From an uncultured Clostridia bacterium (GTDB lineage: Bacteria > Bacillota > Clostridia > Oscillospirales > Acutalibacteraceae), in contig CAMNDS010000023.1 of the NCBI GenBank assembly GCA_946535695.1, positions 1 through 9,627 of the forward strand: 9,627 nt of DNA. The letters run 5' to 3'. The position numbers and the translations under genes are program-made. This document shows, one piece after another, positions 1 to 6,732 of this stretch (position 1 is the first letter of the stretch; each line of letters opens with the position of its first letter). The notes beneath the pieces were generated by a model, which ran no database searches, had not been told where the DNA came from, and worked only from the letters and a program-made list of their open reading frames with translations.

Positions 1-1
1 T

Positions 2-79
2 TTTGGGAGTGCTGTTCTTATTTTATGTTGTGTAATATTTTTATTGGATTTGAATTTTAAAAGTAAAACCATTAACTAA
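2..79 (+). CDS. possible 3' end of a membrane protein (partial, cut by window edge)
   Basis: Reading from base 2, an open frame of 25 codons enters from outside the window and stops at TAA 77-79. The residues encoded at 2-49 are strongly hydrophobic (several Leu, Ile, Val, Phe and two Cys) and are followed by a short Lys- and Asn-containing end. This is what the last membrane segment and cytoplasmic tail of a membrane protein look like. A neighbouring frame is also hydrophobic until its stop at about base 35, and AT-rich DNA produces such peptides by chance, so this is only a tentative call. No family can be named from so short a piece. Confidence 0.3.
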   Translation, partial: FGSAVLILCCVIFLLDLNFKSKTIN

Positions 80-125
80 TTTTGATTTTTAAACAAAATT
101 TATTTTAATATAAGAGGTGGTGCAT

Positions 126-350
126 TTGAAATTTTTTGATAATAATTTTTTGCTTTATGATAATTCTAGTAAAATTTTTAATGAAAAAGTTAAATATCAG
201 CAATGTTCTGTAACTCAAAAGTGTCCGATAGGTGCTTTTGTTCCAAAATCAACGCAGTATTTGGATATATGTGATAATTGTATTTGGGGTAGAGAAACTT
301 ATTGTGGCTCTCGGATTGTAAATTGTACAAAACAGAAAATATCTAGATAA
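126..350 (+). CDS. small six-cysteine protein, function unknown
   Basis: A 74-residue protein that I do not recognise. The best start is TTG at 126, because a good ribosome binding site (AGAGGTGG, 113-120) lies 5 nt before it. The upstream GTG at 117 would sit inside that site. Six cysteines are spread over the second half (about residues 27, 33, 49, 52, 60 and 67), including a Cys-x2-Cys pair at 49-52. This spacing would suit a small zinc-binding or iron-sulfur fold, but no metal site is proven. There is no signal peptide or membrane segment, so it is probably cytoplasmic. It ends 40 nt before the metallophosphoesterase on the same strand and may share its transcript. The Cys pattern and the fit of the ribosome binding site argue for a real gene; the function is open. 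Confidence 0.6.
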   Translation: MKFFDNNFLLYDNSSKIFNEKVKYQQCSVTQKCPIGAFVPKSTQYLDICDNCIWGRETYCGSRIVNCTKQKISR

Positions 351-390
351 TTATTTATATTATTATGCAGTTAAATTATTAGGAGAGTAA

Positions 391-1080
391 ATGTCGCTTT
401 ACGCAATATCGGATTTGCATCTTTCGCTTAGCACGGAAAAATCAATGGAAATTTTCCCCGGTTGGGAAAATTATATTTATTTGTTAGAAAAAAACTGGAA
501 AGCAACTGTCAAAGAAGAAGACACAGTTGTTATATGTGGCGATATTTCTTGGTCTATGAGGATAGAAGAAGCTTTTAAAGATTTTGAATTTTTAAATTCT
601 TTGCCTGGTGAAAAAATTTTACTAAAAGGCAATCATGATTATTGGTGGAGCACAAATAAAAAAATCGAAGAATTTTTTAAAAAACATGAATTTAAAAATT
701 TCAAAATTTTACATAATAATTGTATTGAAGTTAATGATTTTGCAATTTGTGGTACTCGAGGATGGACTACCAGGTTAAAAGATGAACATGATATTAAAAT
801 GCTCGATAGAGAAATAATACGTCTTGGGCTGTCTATTAAATCTTGCAAAAATAATAAGCTCACAAAGATTGTATTTTTGCATTATCCTCCAGTTTATTTT
901 AAAGAAACAACAAAAATAATTGACTTTTTATGCGATAATAAGATAAAATACTGCTACTATGGTCATATTCACTCTAAAGATTCGTCTAAATATATTTCTT
1001 CGCAGGTTGTAAAGGGAATAAAATGTGAGCTTGTTTCTTGCGATTATCTTAGGTTCACACCAAAATTTGTGGATATTTGA
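391..1080 (+). CDS. metallophosphoesterase (calcineurin-like superfamily)
   Basis: A 229-residue cytoplasmic protein with all the metal-binding blocks of the calcineurin-like phosphoesterases in order: Asp8-x-His10 near the N-terminus, Gly-Asp51 (GDISW), Gly-Asn81-His82-Asp (GNHDYWW), His164 in a hydrophobic strand, and Gly-His192-x-His194 (GHIHS). These residues bind a two-metal centre that hydrolyses phosphate mono- or diesters; the substrate cannot be told from sequence. Whole-protein features such as GDISW, the LPG-x-K-x2-LLKGNHDYWW stretch and GTRGW match a family that, from general knowledge, is common in Clostridia and usually annotated only as metallophosphoesterase. The start is ATG 391, preceded by AGGAGAG at 381-387. 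The TGA stop overlaps the -35 element of the tig promoter, so the gene is packed closely against the chaperone cluster without evidence of a functional link. Confidence 0.92.
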   Translation: MSLYAISDLHLSLSTEKSMEIFPGWENYIYLLEKNWKATVKEEDTVVICGDISWSMRIEEAFKDFEFLNSLPGEKILLKGNHDYWWSTNKKIEEFFKKHEFKNFKILHNNCIEVNDFAICGTRGWTTRLKDEHDIKMLDREIIRLGLSIKSCKNNKLTKIVFLHYPPVYFKETTKIIDFLCDNKIKYCYYGHIHSKDSSKYISSQVVKGIKCELVSCDYLRFTPKFVDI

Positions 1081-1105
1081 CTTTAGTAATTTATTTTGTT
1101 ATTAT
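1077..1105 (+). promoter_or_regulatory. sigma-A-type promoter for tig (and possibly clpP-clpX)
   Basis: A -35 element TTGACT (1077-1082) and a -10 element TATTAT (1100-1105) are separated by exactly 17 nt. Both match the vegetative consensus at five of six positions. Transcription would start near 1112, giving a leader of about 30 nt with the tig ribosome binding site (AAGGA, 1133-1137). The -35 overlaps the stop codon of the metallophosphoesterase. No CIRCE inverted repeat or CtsR-type direct repeat is visible here, so heat-shock control of the usual kinds is not evident. Confidence 0.7.
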
Positions 1106-1143
1106 AAATATAGACCGGATACCAGAGGAAAGAAGGAAGTATT

Positions 1144-2778
1144 ATGAGATTAATTTCGTTCAAAAAAGATGGTAATAAAGCTAAAGCTGTTTTTTCTATT
1201 GACAATTCGGAATTCGAAAATAAAATAAATACCGTTTGGGATCGTCAGAAAAAATGGTTTAAAGTTCCGGGGTTCAGGAAAGGCAAGGTACCGCGTGGAA
1301 TTATAGAAAACGAATATGGTAAAGATATTTTTTACGATGCGGCACTTAGCCTTTTGTATCCAAAAATGGTTGATCTTCTTATGGAAGAAACCAAGGAAAA
1401 AATAATTACTATAGAGGGGGAGTTATATATGTCTATATCATCAGAAGCAAAACCACAAATTGTAAATAAAGATGAAAATTCAATCGAAACTAAAATGGAG
1501 GTTAATATTTATCCTAAAATTGATATTGATTATAATAATATTCAAGTTGAAGTTGAGCCAAAAAAAGAAGTATCAGAAGAGGAAATTCAGGCACAGCTTA
1601 ATGCGGCTAAAAAACGTATGGGCATCAAGCATATGGATGCTCAAACCAAAGTTCAGGACGGTGACTTTGTACGGCTTGATATCGACAAGTTAGATCCTAT
1701 TGGGGATGATGGCAAGGTTAACGAAAATGATAATACATTTAAGAAATTTAGAAATTTGCGTAATTTTAAATTAAAAATCGGTTCAGGGCAAATGTTACCT
1801 GTTGAAAAAGCATTAATAGGTCACACAGCATCTGAAACGATGCGAGTTGTCGTGCCGGCGAGTGGGAATTTAAATGAGCCAGCTGCCTCGCCAGCAAGCG
1901 GGGTAGATATGGATATGCCAGCTCCTTTACCGGCAGGTGAAGTTAAGGTCGTGCCAGGTTTTGAGACAATTATTGAATTTCCAAAAGAACTTCCAAATAA
2001 AGACATAGCTGGCAAAAAAGTTAGGGCGAGATTAAAGATTCTTGCGGTAAAAAGAGCTTATGAAATGCAAGAAGTTGCCGAAAAAAATGGATTTGATAAT
2101 TTGGATGCTTTTAAAAATTTTGTAAAAGAAAAGATTGATAAGCATTATCAAAGCGTTTATGAAAATGAGAAAAAAAATAAAATAGTTGAAAAAATCGTAA
2201 ACATGGTCGGAGATGATTTAGTACCGAGCGATTTATTAGAAGGAAAGATAGCGTTTGTAAAAGAGCAATATAAAAAAATCGCTAAAAGTATGGGACAGAG
2301 CATGGAGTCACTTATTGAATCTTTTGGTGGCGAAAATGAATTTAACAACAACATTGCTAAAATAGTAAAGATGGATATTAAGGGCTTGATTGCGTTTCAT
2401 AGCATTGCTGACAAAGAAGGCATGAGTTTTTCCGATGCAGAAATTGAGGAATATGCAAAAGAATTAAAAGCGCAGGGCATACCAACTGATGGAGTTTCAA
2501 AAGCAGAAATAGTTGACAGAATGGTTAGCGAGAAAATTGTTGAGCTTTTAATGTCTAAAGTAAAATTTGTTGATAAAGTTCAAGAAGAGTCGGAAATTCC
2601 TGAAGAGCCCGATGATTCTGACAGTGAAACTAATGATAAACAAAAAGATGAAGGAGATACATCTAATGAAGAAGTTAGCGAAAGCGACGAAAACGAAGAT
2701 GAAGATATAAAGGAATCAAAAGGAAAAGTAATTGATGATGCATCTGATGCCGAGACTGATGTAGAAGTTGAGGAATGA
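1144..2778 (+). CDS. tig: trigger factor, ribosome-associated chaperone, with an unusual insertion and acidic tail
   Basis: Trigger factor binds the ribosome near the exit tunnel and protects nascent chains. The N-terminal domain (about 1-125) carries the ribosome-docking signature GFRKGKVPR at 43-51. A PPIase (FKBP-like) domain spans roughly 165-303 (IGSG 212-215, LIG 224-226, FP 279-280, then DIAGKK to 292). The substrate-binding C-terminal domain runs from about 305 to 475. At 544 residues it is about 110 longer than usual, for two reasons. Residues 239-271 are a Pro/Ala-rich block inside the PPIase domain, encoded by a GC-rich segment. Residues from about 479 to 544 form a tail very rich in Glu and Asp. 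The PPIase part also deviates from the usual pattern: MLPVEKALIG replaces the common IPGFE-type stretch, so isomerase activity is doubtful. ATG 1144 follows AGAAGGAAG at 1131-1139. clpP and clpX follow on the same strand, the classic Bacillota order. Confidence 0.95.
   Translation: MRLISFKKDGNKAKAVFSIDNSEFENKINTVWDRQKKWFKVPGFRKGKVPRGIIENEYGKDIFYDAALSLLYPKMVDLLMEETKEKIITIEGELYMSISSEAKPQIVNKDENSIETKMEVNIYPKIDIDYNNIQVEVEPKKEVSEEEIQAQLNAAKKRMGIKHMDAQTKVQDGDFVRLDIDKLDPIGDDGKVNENDNTFKKFRNLRNFKLKIGSGQMLPVEKALIGHTASETMRVVVPASGNLNEPAASPASGVDMDMPAPLPAGEVKVVPGFETIIEFPKELPNKDIAGKKVRARLKILAVKRAYEMQEVAEKNGFDNLDAFKNFVKEKIDKHYQSVYENEKKNKIVEKIVNMVGDDLVPSDLLEGKIAFVKEQYKKIAKSMGQSMESLIESFGGENEFNNNIAKIVKMDIKGLIAFHSIADKEGMSFSDAEIEEYAKELKAQGIPTDGVSKAEIVDRMVSEKIVELLMSKVKFVDKVQEESEIPEEPDDSDSETNDKQKDEGDTSNEEVSESDENEDEDIKESKGKVIDDASDAETDVEVEE
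1849..1955 (+). repeat. GC-rich in-frame insert in tig bounded by an 8-bp direct repeat
   Basis: The octamer GTCGTGCC occurs at 1849-1856 and again at 1948-1955, exactly 99 bp (33 codons) apart. The 99 bp from 1857 to 1955 contain 55 G or C (about 56%), against a visibly AT-rich gene around them. Inside are inverted repeats (TGCCGG 1853-1858 with CCGGCA 1930-1935; GGCGAG 1857-1862 with CTCGCC 1887-1892) and a direct repeat GCCAGCT at 1878-1884 and 1917-1923. The encoded residues are Pro/Ala-rich and lie where usual trigger factors have a short turn in the PPIase domain. This is what an in-frame palindromic mini-element with a target duplication would look like. Expansion of a lineage-specific loop is the alternative. 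Confidence 0.5.
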
Positions 2779-2782
2779 TAAT

Positions 2783-2815
2783 TTTGTGTGAGTTTTGACT
2801 CACACGAATTTTATT
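2783..2815 (+). terminator. hairpin with short T-rich tail between tig and clpP (leaky terminator or attenuator)
   Basis: A perfect 8-bp stem, GTGTGAGT (2786-2793) with ACTCACAC (2798-2805), closes a 4-nt loop TTTG. It can be extended outward by one T-G wobble and two T-A pairs and is followed by TTTTATT. It begins just after the tig stop codon. The tail is short and interrupted, so partial termination or mRNA end protection seems more likely than a full stop, especially as no good separate promoter for clpP was found. Confidence 0.5.
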
Positions 2816-2837
2816 AAAAATTATTTTGAGGTTTTTT

Positions 2838-3422
2838 ATGGCTTTAATTCCTTATGTAATTGAAAATACAGGGCGCGGTGAGCGCTCGTATGATATTTTT
2901 TCACGTCTTTTAAACGATAGAATTGTTATGCTTTATGACGAAGTAAATTCTACAACCGCAAGTTTAATTGTTTCGCAATTTTTGTATCTCGAAGGTCAAG
3001 ATTCTTCGAAAGAAATAAATTTTTATATAAACAGTCCTGGCGGATCTGTGACTGATGGATTTGCAATTTATGACACCATGAGGTATATAAAATGTGACGT
3101 GATAACTATTTCTATGGGGCTCAGCGCCAGTATGGGGGCTTTTTTGTTGGCGGCAGGAACAAAAGGCAAACGAATGGCGCTACCGAATAGCGAAATTTTA
3201 ATTCATCAACCGTTGGGTGGAGTTAAAGGTCAGGCAACTGATATTCAAATTCACGCTGATTGGATTTTGAAAACAAAAGATAGACTTAATAAACTTCTTT
3301 CAGAGTTCACAGGGCAATCGGTTGAAAAAGTGGCAAAAGATACTGAGCGTGATAATATTATGAGTGCTCAAGAAGCTTTGGAATATGGTTTGGTTGATAA
3401 AATATTGGATGTTAGAAAATAA
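2838..3422 (+). CDS. clpP: ATP-dependent Clp protease proteolytic subunit ClpP
   Basis: ClpP forms a barrel of two seven-membered rings and cuts proteins fed in by ClpX or another Clp ATPase in the cytoplasm. The 194 residues match the usual length and are conserved throughout. The catalytic triad is Ser98 (LSASMGAF), His123 (LIHQPLGG) and Asp172 (ERDNIMSA). The oxyanion strand YINSPGGSV lies at 63-71. The start is ATG 2838, preceded by GAGG at 2828-2831. A TTG at 2826 in the same frame would overlap that site, and the MALIPYVIE beginning is the normal ClpP N-terminus. clpX begins 21 nt after the stop, so the two are co-transcribed. No odd residues were seen. Confidence 0.97.
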   Translation: MALIPYVIENTGRGERSYDIFSRLLNDRIVMLYDEVNSTTASLIVSQFLYLEGQDSSKEINFYINSPGGSVTDGFAIYDTMRYIKCDVITISMGLSASMGAFLLAAGTKGKRMALPNSEILIHQPLGGVKGQATDIQIHADWILKTKDRLNKLLSEFTGQSVEKVAKDTERDNIMSAQEALEYGLVDKILDVRK

Positions 3423-3443
3423 TTTTGAAAGTCTGGTGTTGTT

Positions 3444-4697
3444 ATGAGCAGGCATATTTGTTCTTTTTGCGGTAAGTCTGAAGATGAAGTCGACCGCATT
3501 ATAGCTTCTCCCACGGGGAGCTGTATATGCAATTTTTGTGTCGATTTATGCGTTCAGGCTTTTGAAGATGAAAAAAAAAATTCGGACGTGAAAACTCCTA
3601 TTTTGGATAAAAAAAACAATAAAGTGGAACCATTTCAAAGTGGCTCAAGTTTTGCAAAGCCTATGGAGATAAAAAAAAATCTTGATGATTATGTTATCGG
3701 GCAAGACGCAGCAAAAAAGGCTTTATCAGTTGCAGTTTATAATCATTATAAACGAATATATTTAGGTTCCGGTAGTAATAACGAAGTTGAATTAACAAAA
3801 AGTAATGTTCTGCTTTTGGGACCTACAGGAGTCGGGAAAACACTTTTAGCTCAAACTATTGCAAAATTTTTGAACGTTCCGTTTGCCATAGCAGATGCTA
3901 CAACCTTAACTGAAGCTGGATATGTTGGCGACGATGTCGAAAATATTTTATTGCGTCTTTTACAGGCAGCTGATTTAGATATCGAGCGTGCCGAGCGTGG
4001 GATAATATACATTGACGAAATTGATAAAATTTCGAGAAAATCTGAAAATACGTCTATAACGCGGGATGTAAGTGGTGAGGGTGTGCAGCAAGCACTGTTG
4101 AAAATTGTCGAGGGTACCATTTCTAACATTCCATCAAAAGGTGGTAGGAAGCATCCACAAGGAGAATATGTTCAAATTAACACAAAAAATATTTTATTTA
4201 TTTGCGGTGGTGCTTTTGATGGAATTGAAAAAATTGTTGAAAAAAGGGTCCATAGTAGTTCTATGGGGTTTGGTGCTGACGTTAAAAGTCGAAAAGAAAT
4301 TGAAACTACCGATTGGATGTCACAAGTTATAGCTCAAGATTTAGTTAAATTTGGGCTTATTCCGGAGCTCGTTGGTCGTTTGCCTATTATAACTGCTCTT
4401 AATGGTCTTGATGAAGAAACACTTGTTAAAATTTTAAAAGAACCAAAAAATTCAATTTTGAAACAATATCAGCATTTATTTAAACTTGATAACATTGAAT
4501 TAATTGTTGAAGATGATGCTTTGGCATCAATTGCTAAAAAAGCTATAGAAAGGCGTACTGGTGCTCGAGGTTTGCGCTCAATCATGGAAGATATTCTAAT
4601 GGATTCTATGTTTACTTCGCCGTCTGATGATTCAATAAAAAAGATAACTATAACAAAAGATGTTGTTAATTCATCTAAATCTCCGGTTATCTTATAA
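3444..4697 (+). CDS. clpX: ClpX, AAA+ unfoldase of the ClpXP protease
   Basis: ClpX recognises tagged substrates, unfolds them with ATP and passes them to ClpP. The 417 residues show the full plan. An N-terminal zinc-binding domain has Cys6, Cys9, Cys29 and Cys32; a Lys/Asn-rich linker covers about 42-72. The AAA+ module has Walker A GPTGVGKT (126-133), the pore loop GYVG (159-162), Walker B IIYIDE (187-192), the RKH loop (235-237) and the sensor-2 GARGLR motif (373-378). The ClpP-docking tripeptide, usually IGF, is MGF here (274-276), a conservative change. ATG 3444 is fixed by the conserved start of the zinc domain, although the ribosome binding site is weak (GGTG, 3435-3438), so translation may be coupled to clpP. 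No clear terminator follows the gene. Confidence 0.97.
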   Translation: MSRHICSFCGKSEDEVDRIIASPTGSCICNFCVDLCVQAFEDEKKNSDVKTPILDKKNNKVEPFQSGSSFAKPMEIKKNLDDYVIGQDAAKKALSVAVYNHYKRIYLGSGSNNEVELTKSNVLLLGPTGVGKTLLAQTIAKFLNVPFAIADATTLTEAGYVGDDVENILLRLLQAADLDIERAERGIIYIDEIDKISRKSENTSITRDVSGEGVQQALLKIVEGTISNIPSKGGRKHPQGEYVQINTKNILFICGGAFDGIEKIVEKRVHSSSMGFGADVKSRKEIETTDWMSQVIAQDLVKFGLIPELVGRLPIITALNGLDEETLVKILKEPKNSILKQYQHLFKLDNIELIVEDDALASIAKKAIERRTGARGLRSIMEDILMDSMFTSPSDDSIKKITITKDVVNSSKSPVIL

Positions 4698-5048
4698 ATT
4701 ATGATAATTCAAGTTTAAAAAATTAATAATCTCATCTAGAGGGTTGGAGTTTGTGTCGGTAATGAATTGAAGAAAATGTCTTTCTTAAGTAGTATTGCTA
4801 AAAAAGATAGACATTTTCTCTTGCAACTTCAGAAATGTCAAAAAAATATTGATATAAATAAGACATTGCTTAAGTCAGATAGATTTAATGAGATATGGTG
4901 GAACTTTAAGAAAAAAGTTTATTTAAAATTATGTAGTTGATGGTCTTAAAATTTTAGTTTTCGGATAATTAGTCAGCAGCTTCTATCCATTTTTAGCAAT
5001 GCCGTCTTCGGAAAAATATTTAAACTTTTATTTTTTTACAAATAATTT
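4698..5048. other. 351-nt gap between convergent genes, no convincing gene
   Basis: This stretch separates the end of clpX from the end of the hydrolase gene on the other strand. It holds a set of short inverted repeats (listed separately). It also holds a 54-codon open frame on the + strand (ATG 4776 to TGA 4940) encoding a basic peptide with a Trp-Trp pair. That frame has no good ribosome binding site, overlaps the repeats and matches nothing I recognise, so it may be chance or a decayed gene. A small CCG-TCTT-CGG hairpin lies at about 5002-5011. No rho-independent terminator with a proper T-tract was found for either flanking gene. Confidence 0.5.
4771..4875. repeat. cluster of short inverted repeats downstream of clpX
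   Basis: AGAAAATGTCT (4771-4781) and AGACATTTTCT (4809-4819) form a perfect 11-bp inverted repeat. After one mismatch it extends inward by four more pairs (TCTT with AAGA). The core recurs further on as AATGTC at 4834-4839 and GACATT at 4862-4867, so the hexamer alternates in orientation four times. CTTAAGT also occurs twice, at 4784-4790 and 4869-4875. No T-tract follows the main hairpin, so it is not a standard terminator. It could be an mRNA 3' stabiliser, a protein-binding site or debris of a small duplication. Confidence 0.5.
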
Positions 5049-6410
5049 CTATACATTTTTGGAAGTGCTTTTGTCGGCGTCTTCTTTACTCTTGTCCCAA
5101 GTGCCTTTTAAACTCCAAACACTATTATCAAAACTTTTAACGCAATGGTCGGCTTCGAGCAAAAAACTAACATCCAAACGATCACCAAGATTATTTTTTT
5201 TGCCTTCTTTGGATAATTTTCTATATACTTCTTTGGCAACAATTTCTTCTAATTTGTTAATGTCCTTATATTTCGCGTTTATAATTTTTTCTAAGTCTTC
5301 TTTTTCTTGTTTTTCTTGGTTTAAAATAAGCTCTGCTGTATTTTTATAATCTTGGTTTATTATAACGTCTTGGACTACTTTTTTAGAACTTTCATGTTCT
5401 AGTTCCCTAATATCTTGCAAATACTTTTGCAATTGTTTTTTATCAATTTGCTTATCGTACTTTTCATCATTCAAAACATTTATTTCTGACGAAAGAAAGT
5501 CTCCGGCTGCACAGGATCCTGAAAATAATTTTATTTTACAATTTTTATGCGAATTTTTTATGTTTTCTATCGAATCAAAATTTGCTCCACCAAGCATAAG
5601 ATACCTTACAACAACTCCAAGCCATCTTGAACCAAAAAGGCCTTGAATAGCACTATCCCAATTAATTGGTGACCAAAGTCTTACTTCTTCAACAGATTCA
5701 TCTTTGCTCAAATAAGAAGCTGAAAATCCTCCTAAACTAAAACCATAAGTAGCAATTCTTGCATTTTTATAACCATTTTTTTCTTTTAAATTTTTTGCAT
5801 ATTTCAAACATTCTTCGGCGTATTTTTTTAACACTTTCTGACTAAGTGTTGGACCTTCACTTTTACCATATGTAGGATAATCAAAACATACAAAAACTGT
5901 GCTTTTTTTATCGTCACCGCTATTTAGTGCTTCACTAACAGATTGACATGCTAATCCTGAATTTCCATTAAAAAATAAAACTATTTTATTTACCTCTGAC
6001 GGATTTTCAGGGAAATGCGCAAAACCTCTTAACGTTCCAAAATTAGTATTTAATTCAACTTTCTTAAGCCCTTTGTCTAATGCTTTTTGTTCTTCACTAT
6101 CAATATCAGCATCTGTATAATTTCTACAATATAAAGACTTATTAGAAGCTGGGAAAAGGCCATTGTAAATGCCTTCGCGTCCCAAGCCATAAATAGTACT
6201 CAACACGGCAGCAGTAGCTGTAATCCAAATAATTTTTCCCTTGTTATTTTTTAAAAAATTCAAAATTTTATTTTTTTTATTTGAATAACTTTGAGATTTC
6301 GTATCAACAACTTGTGTGTTTTGAATTTCATTTTTTCCACGTGCATTTACGTTGCCTGCAAAACTCAAAGCCGTTAAAGTTACTGCCAGAGCTTTTTTAA
6401 TTTTTTTCAT
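5049..6410 (-). CDS. exported alpha/beta hydrolase (Bem46/ABHD13-like) with a long helical insertion
   Basis: A 453-residue predicted serine hydrolase. ATG 6410 is chosen because AGGGGGG lies 9 nt before it and the protein then opens with a Sec signal peptide (Lys-rich start, hydrophobic core, cleavage probably after Ala23 in VNA). A second hydrophobic stretch at 60-77 could anchor the protein. The hydrolase core has an oxyanion-type FNGNSG (147-152), FDYPTYGKSEG (176-186) and the nucleophile elbow GFSLGG with Ser225. Asp304 and His422 (ADHC) are the likely other triad members. Between them, about residues 312-408 are a charged, Lys/Glu-rich and probably helical or coiled-coil insertion, which is much longer than the usual loop there. 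Several Cys are present (95, 155, 175, 201, 291, 300, 423). The substrate is unknown; an esterase, lipase or peptidase are all possible. It has its own promoter and lies downstream of tRNA-Ser on the same strand. Confidence 0.8.
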   Translation of the reverse strand: MKKIKKALAVTLTALSFAGNVNARGKNEIQNTQVVDTKSQSYSNKKNKILNFLKNNKGKIIWITATAAVLSTIYGLGREGIYNGLFPASNKSLYCRNYTDADIDSEEQKALDKGLKKVELNTNFGTLRGFAHFPENPSEVNKIVLFFNGNSGLACQSVSEALNSGDDKKSTVFVCFDYPTYGKSEGPTLSQKVLKKYAEECLKYAKNLKEKNGYKNARIATYGFSLGGFSASYLSKDESVEEVRLWSPINWDSAIQGLFGSRWLGVVVRYLMLGGANFDSIENIKNSHKNCKIKLFSGSCAAGDFLSSEINVLNDEKYDKQIDKKQLQKYLQDIRELEHESSKKVVQDVIINQDYKNTAELILNQEKQEKEDLEKIINAKYKDINKLEEIVAKEVYRKLSKEGKKNNLGDRLDVSFLLEADHCVKSFDNSVWSLKGTWDKSKEDADKSTSKNV

Positions 6411-6488
6411 ATACATCATCCCCCCTAAAACATTAATAATACAAACGACTTGCCCATACACATATAAAAGCAAACTTGAATTATTCTC

Positions 6489-6517
6489 ATTTTATCAAAA
6501 CAAGATAAGTTTATCAA
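6489..6517 (-). promoter_or_regulatory. sigma-A-type promoter for the exported hydrolase gene
   Basis: On the - strand, TTGATA (6517-6512) and TAAAAT (6494-6489) are separated by 17 nt, each matching the consensus at five of six positions. Transcription would start near 6482, giving a leader of about 70 nt. An inverted repeat, GATAA-GT-TTATC (6504-6515), overlaps the -35 and the spacer and could be an operator, although AT-rich DNA makes such palindromes common. Confidence 0.7.
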
Positions 6518-6606
6518 TCATATTTTTGAAGAAACATTAAAAAATGTGATAGAAATAATCTCCCTAGCGCCGCTTTTGTTTTGTATCAAAAAGTTGAGTT
6601 TTTATA

Positions 6607-6698
6607 TGGCAGAGAGAGTGGGATTCGAACCCACGTGGGGTAAAATACCCCAAACTGATTTCGAGTCAGTCCCGTTACAACCACTTCGGTACCTCTCC
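6607..6698 (-). tRNA. tRNA-Ser (anticodon CGA)
   Basis: The - strand folds as a complete class II tRNA with an encoded CCA end. It has a 7-bp acceptor stem, a D-arm with the CCG/CGG stem, and a 5-bp anticodon stem (ACTGA/TCAGT) with loop CTCGAAA. The long variable arm has a 7-bp stem (TGGGGTA/TACCCCA), and the T-arm is GTGGG-TTCGAAT-CCCAC. The anticodon CGA at 6661-6663 reads UCG serine codons, and the long variable arm confirms serine identity. Both end pairs of the acceptor stem are G-U (1-72 and 7-66), and the discriminator is G. The 5' end is 2 nt from the T-tract of the terminator of the upstream gene, leaving no room for a promoter of its own between them. Confidence 0.95.
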
Positions 6699-6700
6699 AT

Positions 6701-6732
6701 AAAAAAAGCCAATAAAACATATTGGCTTTTTT
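6701..6732 (-). terminator. strong rho-independent terminator after the AAA+ ATPase gene
   Basis: A perfect 13-bp stem, AAAAAAGCCAATA (6702-6714) with TATTGGCTTTTTT (6720-6732), encloses a 5-nt loop. On the - strand it ends in a run of seven T. It begins 4 nt after the ATPase stop codon. The structure is nearly symmetric, so it could also stop transcription coming from the + strand. The tRNA-Ser gene starts 2 nt beyond it. Confidence 0.88.

Noticed and set aside
82..111. TTGATT with TTAATA or TAATAT before the small cysteine protein
   Set aside because: The predicted start would fall within the ribosome binding site at 113-120, leaving no usable leader.
323..351. Possible promoter for the metallophosphoesterase, TTGTAC with GATAAT 17 nt later
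   Set aside because: The -35 matches the consensus at only three positions and lies in the end of the preceding gene; in DNA this AT-rich such matches are expected by chance.
2795..2824. Possible clpP promoter, TTGACT followed after 18 nt by AATTAT
   Set aside because: The -10 is poor, the -35 lies within the hairpin, and transcription would start on top of the clpP ribosome binding site.
4999..5349. A 116-codon + strand frame opposite the hydrolase gene
   Set aside because: It is the shadow of the Lys/Glu-rich C-terminal part of the hydrolase on the other strand, giving Ser/Leu/Phe-rich nonsense, and has no ribosome binding site.
6411..6473. Longer form of the hydrolase starting 21 codons upstream
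   Set aside because: It would read through the AGGGGGG ribosome binding site and bury the signal peptide behind a 21-residue extension; the ATG at 6410 fits both signals better.
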